Assembly (NCBI GenBank): GCA_030268105.1
Contig: BSDZ01000008.1
Location: forward strand, 372,001-436,000
Length of the DNA stretch: 64,000 nucleotides
Reading direction: 5' to 3'
Source of the DNA: Volvox africanus
Taxonomy: Eukaryota; Chlorophyta; Chlorophyceae; Chlamydomonadales; Volvocaceae
Shown: piece after piece, positions 35,011 to 47,369 of the stretch
Layout: each line of letters starts with the position of its first letter
Numbering within the stretch: the stretch's first letter is position 1
Translations under genes and position numbers: made by a program
Notes under the pieces: model-generated
The model's database searches: none
The model's input: the letters and a program-made list of their open reading frames with translations, nothing else
Told to the model about the DNA's origin: nothing

Positions 35011-38000
35011 ATGCGGACTGTCGTTGCCTGGCAGGAGACCCCTGTAAGTAGAAGGTTTGCAAAAGGCATGTGTTTGTCGTGGCAACCTGGCGGACCTCAG
35101 GGCATTGATGATCTAAACGATTGATATAAACGCAGCCAGAGAAAGACGGCGTCCGTAATGTTTGTTATGACTTGTGCTTCAAGCCGGGTGAGTGTCGTGT
35201 TCACATGCCGTCCGGTGACTTCCCGACAGCATCTTGGATTCATCGTAAAACCTGCTCAATGTCTATCTTCCATAAATTTCAGATGGATCACAAGTCGTTG
35301 CCGGCATCGGTAATCGCGTGCTTGTCTACGATGCTGCGGACGGTGACCTGCTGCACGCGCTAAAAGGTCACAAGGTGCGACCCCAATCCCTGGCATATGC
35401 ATCAACACGTGACCTTACAAACTTCGGAATGCGGGAACTTGTGCCAGGACTCGATTTACTGCGTCGCATACGCGCAAAATGGTAAGCGCTTCGCGTCTGG
35501 TGGCGCGGACAAGACAGTCATTATCTGGACAAGCAAGGTGGGGATGTTCTGATGTGCCATGGACGGGGGTGTCGGCCGGACAAGTGGGCACGAAACCCTG
35601 ACACGTGCGTCATCCCCGAGTTCACCGCAGGCGGAGGGTATCCTCAAATACACCCACAATGATGCCATTCAGTGCCTCGCTTATAACCCAGTCACGCAAC
35701 AGCTGGCCAGCGCCACAGCATCGGACGTGGGGCTCTGGTCACCGGAGCAAAAGTCCGTGGCAAAGCACAAGGTGGGCACCTAACTGCGCTTATGAAGGGA
35801 GTGACATGTCGAGGGCTCTTTCCTAGCGGGTCTGTCAAGTCCAAAACCATCGTTCCGTAACTCCCCGCCGCTGGACAGGTAGCATCGCGCATATGCTCTA
35901 TCTCGTGGACTGCGGACGGGGCGTATCTGGCGCTGGGGTGCTTCGATGGCGTCATCAGCATCCGCGATAAGGGAGGAAGCGAAAAGCACCGCATTGAGAC
36001 GGGGCCCTCGCCAGTTTGGAGCATCTGCTGGAACCCAGTGGTGGGTGCATGTCGTCATGTGCCGCAGGGGCGTTCCCCTGGCGCCTGGCTTGTCAGGGAG
36101 GGGGGCAATGGCGAGCAAGGGGTTGGAGGAGAGCAAAGGACCCGGTATCGCGCCGGGGCAGGTCACAGGCACCGGGCTCAGGGCAGGCCCGGAGCTGTGT
36201 CGGGTTATGGCTGGGCTCAATAAAAGAGATTGGCTGCTGAATCCGAGCGGTGCTGGTGTAGGGGACAGGGCGTTTCCACGGTAGCTATCAGGGCAAAGCG
36301 CTGCACGGGGGGATGGCGGTTCAGAAAGCCTGGGATAATGGCTGGGCGACGGGCTTATCCCCTCATCAGCCGCGGTGGAGCATGGAAGGGTGGCGGCATT
36401 CTTGGTGACAGCTACGTCCCATGGCGCCGTAGAACGGGCCATGGGACACACAGATACTGCCGATCGGAGCGCATCTTTGGGATGGAAATCGAGTCCGCGT
36501 TTGGCTTCATCTAGCGGCGCAGCTCGAGCACGACGCCGTGTGCTTTATATGGACATGGATGCTGCGAGCCATATTTTCCGCCTCTGCATGGTGTCGAATC
36601 CTCGGCCCGAAGGATAAGCGGAACCGCGATTAGGGGCGGGCGCTTAGGATGCGTTAGGTGGTAGTGACGCGTTCGTGAAGTGGTTGGAGGGTTGATTCCT
36701 GGATGAGAAGCAGCAGTGGTTGCAGCAGCCCCTCTCCGCATGCCCGTCTTCTTCTGTCTGGCTCTCTGAATGAGCCTTAAAACAGAACTTATCGGCGTTT
36801 CCCCAAAACTACTGCAGGGAGCCTGCACTGTTTCAGCTGCTGTTGTTTCATATGTGATGCTACTAAGCATGTGTTGTCGGTAAAGCCCGGCAGACGCAGC
36901 TTTGGGCGTCTATGGTGTTATGCACTTGTGCTGAGTGTCTCGTTCGGTGGCGCGTTCCATTACCCGCTGCAACCGATCTTCCCCGGTCTCCTGCCAATGC
37001 TAATCCGGCCTTTTATTTTCATTCCTCTTTCCCTTCCCTTTGGATAGCCCATGCTACTTTACACACACGCGCTCGCGTGTCGCCAGTCCTCAATCATCCC
37101 CTGTAGCCCCATTCATCGCGTGTACTTTCTTTCGACACTCCGCAGGAGACCAACGTGCTATGCGCGGGTTGCTTTGACGGCTTTCTCAAATTCTACATGA
37201 TGAGCGGGCAGCAGAAGAGCAAGGACCGCGAGCTCACCTTCGACCCGCTGTGTGTCTCCTACTTCAGTAGCGGGGAGTACATCACCGTTAGCGGAACGGA
37301 CAAGTGAGCGCCAGTTGGCTTGTTCCTAAGGCTTGGAATGAGGTTGAGGCCCCGAGGCTTAGGCTTAGGCTTAGGCTTAGCTTAGCTTAGAGAGTCGCGG
37401 ATCTTTCCACGCGTGAGCCGAGTAGTATACTCAGCTGGCAACCTGCAGACCTCCATTTAACTCCTGCCTTGTCGGAAGACAGCCTCCCATACGCGCCCTC
37501 CCATACCCGGCCCCCCTCGGCCACGGTTTCAGGACCGTCCACCTGTACACCCGTGACGGCACTTACCTGACCAAAATTGCGGAGAGGGACAGCTGGGTGT
37601 GGGCAGTGCGGCCCCGGCCTAAACACAACTTCGTGGCAGTGGGAACTGAGCTGGGCGGCATTGCCATGTTCCAGCTCATCTTCTCCACTGTGCACGGGCT
37701 CTACCAGGACCGTTATGCATACCGCGACCAAATGACAGACGTGATCATCCAACACCTCATTACCGAACAAAAGGTGGGCTGGCTGAACCGCGCTAATTGT
37801 CTGCCCACTGAAGTTGGCGCGTAAACCTCTAATATAAGCTCCCAGAGCGGGTTAAGCCATGCCTTCGGCAGAGGGTGTAATGTAAGGCCTCCTGTAAAGC
37901 CATATAGCCCGTAGCCCTTAGTGATGACCAGCCTTGCCTTCAAGGCTGGTCATCACTTGCCGCCCTTTAAAGGCCCGTCTTCCTCCACCTCCTGATCCTC

Positions 38001-41000
38001 CGCCCCACCGGCTTAGTGCAGGTCCGCATCAAGTGCAAGGACTACGTGAAGAAGATCGCGGTGTATAAGGACAAGCTGGCGGTGCAGCTGCAGAACAAGG
38101 TGGTCATCTACGAGTTGGCCAACGCAGACGACTTTGACATGCACTATCAGTCCGCCACCAAGATCCAGCAGAAGCTCGACTGCAACCTGCTAGTCGTGAC
38201 CTCCCACCACGTCATCCTGTGTCAGGTGCAGCTGGGGGCCGATTGAAGGAGGGGATCAGTTAACGAAAGCGCGAATAGCAGCAGACGCAGGGACGCGCAA
38301 GGGAGGGGGCTCTATTTCGACCTTCGGCGTCCATGTTGCTATTAGCGACTTTGCGCATCTGTGATAGGCCGCACTGCACCCCATTGTAGATATCGTGAAG
38401 TGTGGCATAGCATGTCCAGACATAACGCTTGCGCCTAAAGCCCAGCAAATCACCCAAACCAACTCCTGGACGTATGCCGCTCCACCTTTCACAAGCCGCG
38501 ACACCCATCCCGCAAACTCTTACGTTCAATTGTTCTTTCGTCGTCCTGTTCTTCTCTTACAGGAAAAGAAGCTGCAGCTCTACAATTTCGACGGCGTCAA
38601 GGAGCGCGAGTGGGTGCTGGACAGCGTCATCCGCTACATCAAGGTAGTGGGCGGCCCGCCGCGGCGCGAGGGGCTTCTAGTCGGCCTTAAGAGCGGCGCC
38701 ATTCTCAAGATCTTCGTGGACAATCCCTTTCCCATTCCACTCATCAAACACTCGGCGTCGGTTCGGTGCTTGGATCTGTCCGCCTCCCGCAACAAGCTGG
38801 CGGTGGTGGACGAGAACGCCAAGGTGCTGGTCTACAACCTCATTACGAAGGTACGCGCGCGTGTGCCAGGGAGGAGGTTGGCTACAGTAGACGGAACAAT
38901 TGTATGGTCCCCAATTCGTGTTCCCAAGTCTGTGCTCTGAACACTTTCGCTTCTCTCTTCGTTAACTTTGATGCCTCTCTCCTTCCTTCTCCTGTTTAGG
39001 AGCTTGTGTTTGAGGAGAGCAACGCAAACTCAGTGGCGTGGAACAGCGAGTTCGAAGACATGTTCTGTTACAGCGGCAACGGGATGTTGTCCATCAAGAC
39101 GGGCGACTTCCCGCTGCACCAGCAGAAGCTACAGGTGAATGCGCAGCGCCGGTTGATTTCTATAGAGCGGGAAAACCCGGTGCTTCCGAACAGTGTCTGG
39201 GCTCAGCGGCGCTTTGTGTTGGCCACTGGCCGCCACAAACACGGGCTTTCGACTTCATTGCTTTGCCGTCTCGTGCTATCCCCTTTAGAATTCGCGTTCT
39301 GATACATGATCGATGAGAGCTCTGGCACGCGTAGCTTTGTTTTAGGCTCATGATTTCCTCTGCGACATCCTCTTACCCTGCACGCGCCCCTCGTCCCGCG
39401 CCCGTCCTAGTGCACCTGACGCATCCCCTGCGCCATCTTGTCGCCCCTTACCTTTCCCAGGGATTCGTGGTGGGCTTCAAGGGCTCCAAGATCTTCTGCC
39501 TGCACTACGTGTCCATGCAGGTAGGCGCAGCATTGTGCATATTTATACTCTGTCTGTCCCGCGTGCTCACGCCAATATTACCATAACCTATGCGGATGTG
39601 CGCCCCCTCCGTGATACGCATGCGCCTCTGTCACACACACGAGAACCGGGACAGTAAGGATAACAGTTACATATAAAACTATTGCTTAGCTGTGGTAGCC
39701 TAAGCTTCGGTAGGTCATTGTTGAGACTTGCTCCTCTTTCTCACCTTCCTAAGGCTTTCTTCGCGTATCGGTGTTTACTTGTGCACATCTTCACGCTGCG
39801 CCCGCACTCCCCTTCTTTTTCCCTTCTTTTCCTTCCCAACAGACGATTGACGTGCCGCAGTCCGCGTCCATGTACCGCTACCTGGAGCGCAAGGTAGGAA
39901 AAGAGGTCAAACAATCTTTCCTAGTGATGTGATGTAAACTGAAAGCTTTGCCTGGCATTTTGATCCGGCACATAATCAGTTCTACACGCGGATTGCCAAC
40001 CGTGCTCCTGGTCGTGTGAGGCCCACGGTCTGGTTGCGCGGCGCTATTTACCCTTAGCCCTAACAGTCCAACCTCCAAAATCTCCATCCCACAGGACTTT
40101 GAGGCGGCGTACCGTGTAGCATGCCTCGGTGTCACGGAAGCGGATTGGAAGCAGCTGGCGCTGGAGGCACTGCAGGTGAGGCGAGAGGGGGAACCAAGGG
40201 GTTCGGGGGCGCCGCCGAGGATTCTTTGGGCTCCACTGTATCCAGGTTTTAAAATTAAATAGCCCCACCGTCGCACCGTCACTGACCACTTGATGTCATA
40301 GGCGCTAAACCTGGACGTGGCCCGGAAGGCCTTTATCCGCATCCGTGACGTCCGTTTCGTTGAGTTGGTGAACCGCACGGAGGCGGGTCGCAAGGCCGGC
40401 ACCAGCGAGCCGCTACTGCTGGCGGAGATCATGGCCTTTCAGGGGCGCTACCAGGAGGCCGCAAGGCTCTTCACGCAAGCAGGTGAAGGGTACCGCTGCA
40501 TCTGCTCGTAAGGATAATATTTGGGGGATTTTATATACAACGGAGCTCCTGCGAACGACTGGGGTTATGGGTAGCAATCCTGGCGCACGCAGAGGTCCTA
40601 GCGAGCAGGCAGGCGCGAGTGAACTGGGAGAACGTGATATGTGATACTCGGGAGGAAAGGGCGGTGGAAGAGAGATAGGAGGGACTCGGGATAAGCAGCA
40701 GATCCGGGCAAAGGGTCGTCATCGTCAGCTCCTGCCACAGTTTGTTCCATCGTGCGATCGCCTATTGCTCTGACCATCTCCTCAACATCCGTCCTACCTC
40801 TTGCGTCTTCCTTTCCCTGTCCCAGGCGCCGTGGACAAGGCGATGGAGATGTTCTCCGACCTGCGGCAGTTCGACGAGGCTAAGAAGTGGGCGGAGGAGT
40901 TCGCCGCCAGTGGCCGTGGCGATCAGCGCAGTGTGCAAGAGCTCATCAATCGCCAGGCGGAGTGGAGCGAGGAGGTCAAGAACTATGATGCGGCGGCGGA

Positions 41001-44000
41001 GATGTACATCAAGGTGACAGGGCTGGGTGTGACACAACCCCGCCCTGGCTTGCCTACCGCGTTGTAATCACACACACGACCCCCGGGTATCCCATTACAT
41101 TACGGACTACTGATTTCAAAGCAGATGAAATTCCATGTTGAGTTAAAGTTTTGTTGTCTAATACCGTATCTTCTATCCATTATCTTCCGCATCACCTCGT
41201 GCTGCGCAGGCTAAGAAATATGACCGCGCTATCGCCATTCTTGCGAAGCACCAGTGGTGGGACAAACTCATTGGGGTGGTCCGGCAGCTGGATAAGACGG
41301 ACGCGCGCTGCTTGGGCATGTGTGCTGGGCACTTCCGCAGGGCTCCACATTTCGCATACGCCAAGGAGACGCTGCTCAAGATGGATGACACCAAGGTCAG
41401 TCAGTGGGGTGGTGTGAGGTAGTAAGAGTGAGTGATGGTTATAGCGTCCAAGGACAGAAGGGCAAATATACTAATGTGCGATGATGGAGGGTGAAGCACG
41501 AGAAGGGTCTGAACGGGGGTGGAGTTACCACCCAGGCCACAGCCTCGACACACCCCTTCCTGATCATCATATTGTCTGCCTTATGCAGCCCCTTTCAGAC
41601 TTAACTTCCCCTTATCCTATTCGCCAGGGCCTCATCACGCTGTACGTTGAGGCAGAGAAATGGGACGATGCGTTCCTGCTGCTACACGCCCACCCAGAGT
41701 GCCGCCAGGACGTCTACCTGCCATATGCCAAGTGGCTGAGTAGCCAAGACAGGTGCGTGTGTGTGTCGACATGGGGGCCCAGCTGCAGTGCAAAGGAGGA
41801 CCTCACGGACTCTATCTTTACGTAGGCACGTTAGACATGTCAGGCATGGCAAGGGGCTGACATTCGTGCTCTCCTTTGTCCTCCTATTTCATAACTCCAC
41901 CAAGCCCTCCGGTCCGGCCTTGGCAACTGTACATTTCCCGCGACCTGAGCCTCCAACCCAACTCCATAACCCGACATGGGCCCTCCCCTTCTTAATCTCC
42001 GTCAACATCACTCTCACCGCCACTGCCACCGCAGGTTCGACGAGGCCCGTCTGGCCTACCAGGAGGGCGGTTTCCCCTCTTTGGCCACCCGCATTCTGGA
42101 GCAGCTCTGCGCTAATGCGGTGGTGGAGTCGCGCTTCTCAGATGCTGCCTTCTACTACTACCAACTGGCCATGGAAGCCCTCAAGGTTTGTGTGGTGGTG
42201 GGATTTAGAGAAGTAAACTGGTCTGGGTTATGGTTATTGGGATAAAAGTCACTTTGGTATGCTCACGCAACCTTCTTTGCATTTTGGTGGTGTAAATGAT
42301 CCAAACCCTGGAAAAATCATTTCGGCAGTGTAATCAATATTCCCTACAGCAGAACACTGGCCCCCTCGCCCGCTATACGGCGCCGACTTGCAGAGTATCA
42401 AGAACCCGCCGTCCGCCATGTCGCCCTCCGACCGCACCTCCCTGGAGCGCTTCACAGAGCTGTACGACCGCGCTGAGGTGTACTTTGCGTACGACGTTGT
42501 GCACAAGAGCGTGCACTCGCCCTTCCGTACCACCCACCCGGATACGCTCTTCAACGCCTCGCGCTTCCTGCTCATGCGGACATTGCCACCGCGGGAGGTG
42601 CCGCTGGGTGTGAGTGTCGTCAACATCGTCTACGTCATGGCGAAGCAGGTACGTGGCATTATAACCCTCGGCGAAGGGATTCTAACAACGAGGGAACAGA
42701 ATCACGGGCGCGCGCAAGAAAAACTCCACCGACATTCTCTTTTCCTTCCCGTTCCAGAACACTTAGCCCTTCTTCTCACACTCCTCGTTTTTGTCTGTCC
42801 CTGTCTGTCCCTTCCTCCGCGTAGGCGGTTGAGGCCGGCGCGTTCAAGTTGGCCCGCTTCGCCTACAACAAGCTGCAAACGCTGGTGCTGCCGGCGGCGT
42901 GGCAGGCGGAGGTGGACCTGGCCTCAGTCGTCATCCGATCCAAGTGAGACAGTGACCGCTGGGGGAGTATGCCCCGTATTACGCGGAGTTGTCAAACGAA
43001 CCGCAACGAGCATATGGAGGCGCGCGCGTCTGGGGGTCTGCCCTGCGGATCTTCCTCCTCGCCGTTCTCTTTTTTGTCGCGCATGACATCCCTCCTCCTC
43101 CTCCTTGTTCACTCGCATAAATCCTTTCCCCTCAAGCGTAATCGCGTCCTCATGAGCACTCTTTCCTTCCATGCTCCCTTTCCCCTCCGTGCCCTTCCCT
43201 GTCCTCTTCATCGTTAATTCCGTCATGGACCGTTGGTCTTTTCGTTTTCAAATGCCCCTTTCCTGGACCTCTCAGGCCCTTCTCCGACAAGGAGGACTTG
43301 TTGCCAGTGTGCTGGCGCTGCACGACCACCAACCCACTGCTCAACACCCAGGGTGATTACTGCATCAACTGCGGGGCGCCGTTCATCAGGTGTGGGTGGA
43401 CAGGGGATGGGCGAAATCCTCCGACCTCGCATGGATGCGCGCCGGGTGGCTTTCCTTGCGTGGGTTTCATGACGCAAGGCGGTGCAGTGCCTGACCCGCC
43501 CTTAAATAGCGCAGGGCCCAAAGAGGGCTATTTGCCCACCGGCCCGGAATCCATAAGCTGTGGTTAAGGCGTAATAAAGCATGTGAAGTATTCAGTATAG
43601 CTTCTCACCGTCACAACGTGCCGCTTACCTTTTTGCTCGGCTGCTGGGAACACAGATCCTTTGTGACATTCGAGCACCTACCCATCGTGGAGTTCGAGCT
43701 GGAGGTGAGGGGAAAAGTGAGGGGGGGGTGCAAAACAAGACACAGGGCGCGAACACAAGTACCTGCTGCTGGTGGTAATCAGGACCTCAGCTAGCCTCCT
43801 CATCTTCATGTTAGTCAATGACCTTCGTGAAAGCTACTCGATTCCACCGCTTTCCCGGCGTGCAACAGCAAAGCTAACGGAGGAAAGGGTATCAAGAGGG
43901 CTAACCAAGTGCCTCTAAAGCGCAATTCAAAAACTTGGCTTGAACCCAATACCATGCTAAATGTTGGTAACCTAAGTGCTGAAGCACTTGTGCTGAATGT

Positions 44001-44975
44001 GACGATTTCCCTGACGTAGCCCGGTATCGACGATGATGAGGCGCAGCGGATGCTGGGAGAGGACGCTGGCCTGGAAGCGGCCAGGTGAGGTGGGCATGGC
44101 TGGCGGTTTGAAAAGGAGACAATGAGCATCTTGTTGGTGGATGCGGATGTGGACGAGGGGCGCACCAGGGCGCAACCCACACCATCCAACACAGCAACAC
44201 ATCACAATATCATCCATCTTCTGAATTACGTCTTACCTCCCGAACCTCCTAACCCACACCCCTCTTAACACGTCCTTCTCTTGTCCGCACCTCCAGGCGG
44301 GAGCAGCGGGCTGTCCGGCAGGCTAAGATCGCCGAGGCGGGCGGCAACGTCCTCCGGCTGGACCAGGACGAGATCAACCGCATTGAGGACGCGTTTGCGG
44401 CGCAGATGATGGTTCCCAATACCACAATCCGGGTGGACAAGGCCATGCTGCGCCGGCTCAAGACTGGGGAGGTGGGTTTGGCATAGGGAGTCGTAGTTGA
44501 GCCAGACCGCTACCGTTCATCCTCTTCCAGTTTCCTGATCCCTTTCAATCTCACACGCCCACGTCCTCGCGTTAATTCCGCTGTGTTTCATATGTATGTA
44601 AAGGCCTTTCCTTTGTATTTTCATCACCCGTGCGACCTCCTGAATACTCTCCCGCAGGTGATGATTCGCACGTGGCCCAACACGGTCATCCCGCGCCAAT
44701 ATTTTCGCGTCATGGACAGCGAAGTGCCCCTCTGCTGTGGGCCCTGCGGTCACTTCTTTGAGCAAGACGAGTATGAGATGGCGGGGCTGGAGCGCGGCGC
44801 GGCGCCCTTCAGCCGCACGCCCGTGCGCCCGGAGGGGGTAGCACCTGGCGACGATGGCGACGACGACGGTGCAGGCGGCGCCCCTGCCACGCCCGGTGGT
44901 TTACGGCTGATGGGCGGTCCACGGCCCTCTGTCAGCAAAGCGCGCCTCGCGGTGCCTTTCCCGTCCGCTCGGTAG
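35011..44975 (+). CDS. IFT122: Intraflagellar transport protein IFT122 (IFT-A core)
   Basis: Core IFT-A subunit for retrograde transport and ciliary membrane-protein entry. 26 exons total 3714 nt, 1237 aa, close to animal length (about 1240). Exons: 35011-35043, 35136-35187, 35283-35374, 35448-35537, 35631-35771, 35879-36040, 37146-37303, 37533-37773, 38022-38225, 38563-38850, 39000-39134, 39461-39520, 39843-39893, 40095-40175, 40302-40482, 40826-41013, 41210-41395, 41628-41752, 42035-42185, 42394-42648, 42825-42943, 43276-43389, 43656-43704, 44020-44084, 44297-44471, 44658-44975. Two WD40 propellers come first ('[19 protein letters not shown]', '[13 protein letters not shown]', '[19 protein letters not shown]'). 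TPR-type helices follow ('[16 protein letters not shown]', '[19 protein letters not shown]'). A Cys4 site comes next ('[11 protein letters not shown]...YCINCG'). The last exon has '[15 protein letters not shown]' but no second Cys pair. The start is the ATG giving 'MRTVVAW'. Confidence 0.98.
37359..37379. repeat. Short (GGCTTA)n tract
   Basis: About four hexamer units followed by CTTAG pentamers in IFT122 intron 7. Confidence 0.85.
37920..37957. repeat. Perfect 17-bp inverted repeat with 4-nt loop
   Basis: Arms 37920-37936 and 37941-37957 are exactly complementary around loop CCTT, in IFT122 intron 8 (37774-38021), about 65 bp before the next exon. Likely a stable RNA hairpin in the pre-mRNA. 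No target-site duplication or other element is recognised. Confidence 0.9.
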
Positions 44976-46745
44976 CAGCTGCTGAGGGTTAAAAAGCTGC
45001 TGCGCGGGTCTCCTCAAGGTCGATGCGGCCGGCAGCCAGTCCAGGGACAGCGATGTCTGGAACCGCTGCAGGTACACGGCGAAGGCAGTGTAGCCGCTCC
45101 TGCAATCCAATTTTTGGTGACGGAGGCGGAGGTCCAGTTCCTTTTCGTGCAGTGTATCTACCGCGGCTCCTTAGGATTGCTTGTAGAGCGTGATAATTTT
45201 ACGTTGTCTATAGCTCCTGACCGGAGAGGCTGCTACTGGCTGCTCAGCGTAGGGGTATGGAGGTGATGTGGCAGACGCCTCTACTGGTGCTGCTGTCAGG
45301 AGGACATAACTGGCGACGCGGCGGAGGGTTGTGAGATTCCGGCTCGGAGCTAGAGAACGATGCGCATCCTAGCTTCCTAACTGTCTGACGGGATTTCCAA
45401 TGTGTTGGGGCCAACGACTAACAAAGCCGCGGGTGTCCGACACGGTGCTGGTTGCGACGAACCGGCATTCCAGACGGGCCCCACTTAGCTCCGACGCTCA
45501 GCGGCGGCCGTCTGTTTGTTACGACCCCGCATCGAGCTGAGAGTCATACCTGCCCATCCTTGTGGCAGCCTAGCGGCGGCTTGCGATGCCCAATTACACT
45601 GTTATGAAAAGGGCGCTGATGATGGGCCGAATGCGCTGTTATTGGCAAGGCCCCGGTCGTGTGTGCCTCCGCCAATGCGTTCATGTGTGCCTCTTCAGCC
45701 CCATTGAGAAGGACTGGTAAGCTCACAAGGTAGGTCGCCTCAGACCATCCTCGATGTCTTCATCACCTTCGGTGTACGTCTGTAGGAAGACTGTTGGGCC
45801 GCTCCCAAGCCCTAGTGTCGGGATGGGCCCCCTCGTCCGTCCCGCACTGTGTGCATAGGAAGTTTGTGGGTTGGCAGCGGCCACTTCAGACAACTTGGGT
45901 GCGATGATGCGTGCGAGCAGAAGCAATGGTGAGTTTGGAGGAACGTGTACATATCTGACTGCGATGTCGTGGATGATCTTCGGAGCCACGGACGTAGAGG
46001 TTAGATACCGCAAAGCCGCTCGTGGCTGTTGGCGCAGGCGATCACAGTTGGGAGTACGAGTATGGCCGGATCAACATGTCCTGATTGACGCTCTTTTCGA
46101 CCTTCCCACGGCGTATTGCATTAAGTCAGGATGCTCGTGACTACGAACGCGGCGAGTCTGATGCCTGCCGGGTGGTAGGCGCTGTTTGAATGTGGTGATA
46201 CGTGTGGCAATAAAATACATACATGCGATGGGGCAGCACGTCCGCAGGTACCCGAGACTCTTTCACCGGGTATTGTATGGCACTGTCACTAATGGTGCTA
46301 GCTCCAGCCTGCATATGGGCAATGCTTTGCTTGGAGCAGGTATGAATGACTCAGTCCCTGCCAGCAGCTTCCAAGTCAAAGATTTAACACGTCCCAGCTT
46401 GGAATATGCTCCATTCAAACTGTTTAAGCATTCAAGGAAAGTCAACCTCGCAGCAGGAAGGATGTGATTATGGTGAAGCAACTGTCGCCAGCTGGAGTAG
46501 CTATGGCTTGAACCCCCCTTCAAACCTCCCTTAAAACCCTGCCTGCACCGGGGTTACATCAGGTGGACCGTAGCGTACTGAAATGTTACTACCACAGTAC
46601 TTCACTTCCTGTACCTGTATCTGTACATGGACAACACGAATTGTTGTCCTTTTTTTCCCCGGCTCTGGACGTACCTTGACTATCCCGTGCACCTAAGCAT
46701 AAGCGCTACTGCGCCATGTGATGCACTCGCAACCTCATTACATTA
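44976..46745. other. No recognised gene
   Basis: IFT122 3' UTR at the left. Short open frames on both strands (for example minus 45723-45950, plus 46230-46467) carry no motif I can name and may be decayed mobile DNA. Confidence 0.35.
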
Positions 46746-47266
46746 GGCTGCTCGACGGAGCAGCTGATGGCGGATGTGCTGGGAGTGGAGGTGCGGAAGA
46801 AAGGACAGGGGGCTGCATGACTTGCAGGGTGATAAGAGTTGGCGGATGAGGGTGCGTATCCGAGTAGTGATTGGGGTAAGGAATCATACCAGGTCAGGCT
46901 CAGATGGCGGTGGGATCTCCGACTTGGTTTGGTCTTCATGGTTTACATCACGGACCCCTCTCAACCCCTCCCATGCACATGTACACACATTCACACACAC
47001 ACACACACTCTTCTCCAACACAGGAGGCGGAGCCCGAGAGCGATGACGAGGATGGCGTCCTCACCATGGGCGCATTGCTGGAGGACGCCCGATCCGCAAA
47101 GTCCTCAAAGTCCAAACGCTTCAAGGTCATCCAGGTCACGGAGATCACTTGGCCCACTTGGCGTGATGGGCCCGCGCGGGGTGGTCAGGGCGGTCAGGGT
47201 GGAATGGCAAAGCAGGCAAAAGGGGCAAAGGCGGGGAGAGGCAGAGGCAGTGGACGGCGCTGCTAG
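46746..47266 (+). CDS. Last exons of an unidentified acidic/basic protein
   Basis: Two plus-strand exons look real. About 46747-46790 reads 'CSTEQLMADVLGVE' between an acceptor (cattag/GCTGC) and a donor (GTGGAG/GTGCGG). From 47024 (acacag/GAGGCG) 'EAEPESDDEDGVLTMGALL' and 'EDARSAKSSKSKRFKVIQ' follow. The frame then continues through a Gly/Lys/Arg-rich tail to a stop at 47264-47266, or may splice at 47134 (CAG/GTCACG). Acidic patch followed by basic tail is common in nuclear proteins, but no family is recognised. Upstream exons were not found in 45-46.7 kb. Confidence 0.4.
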
Positions 47267-47369
47267 AGGCCAGGAGGGAGGACTACTTCTGACTCCGGAG
47301 GGAGGCTCCGGTGAAGAGGCTCAGGCGGGTGAGGGTGAGGGAACGGTGCAAGTCTGTTTCTGAATGCGT

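Noticed and set aside
37359..37379. GGCTTA repeats resembling nematode telomere units
   Set aside because: Only about four units that decay into CTTAG; ordinary short tandem repeat in an intron.
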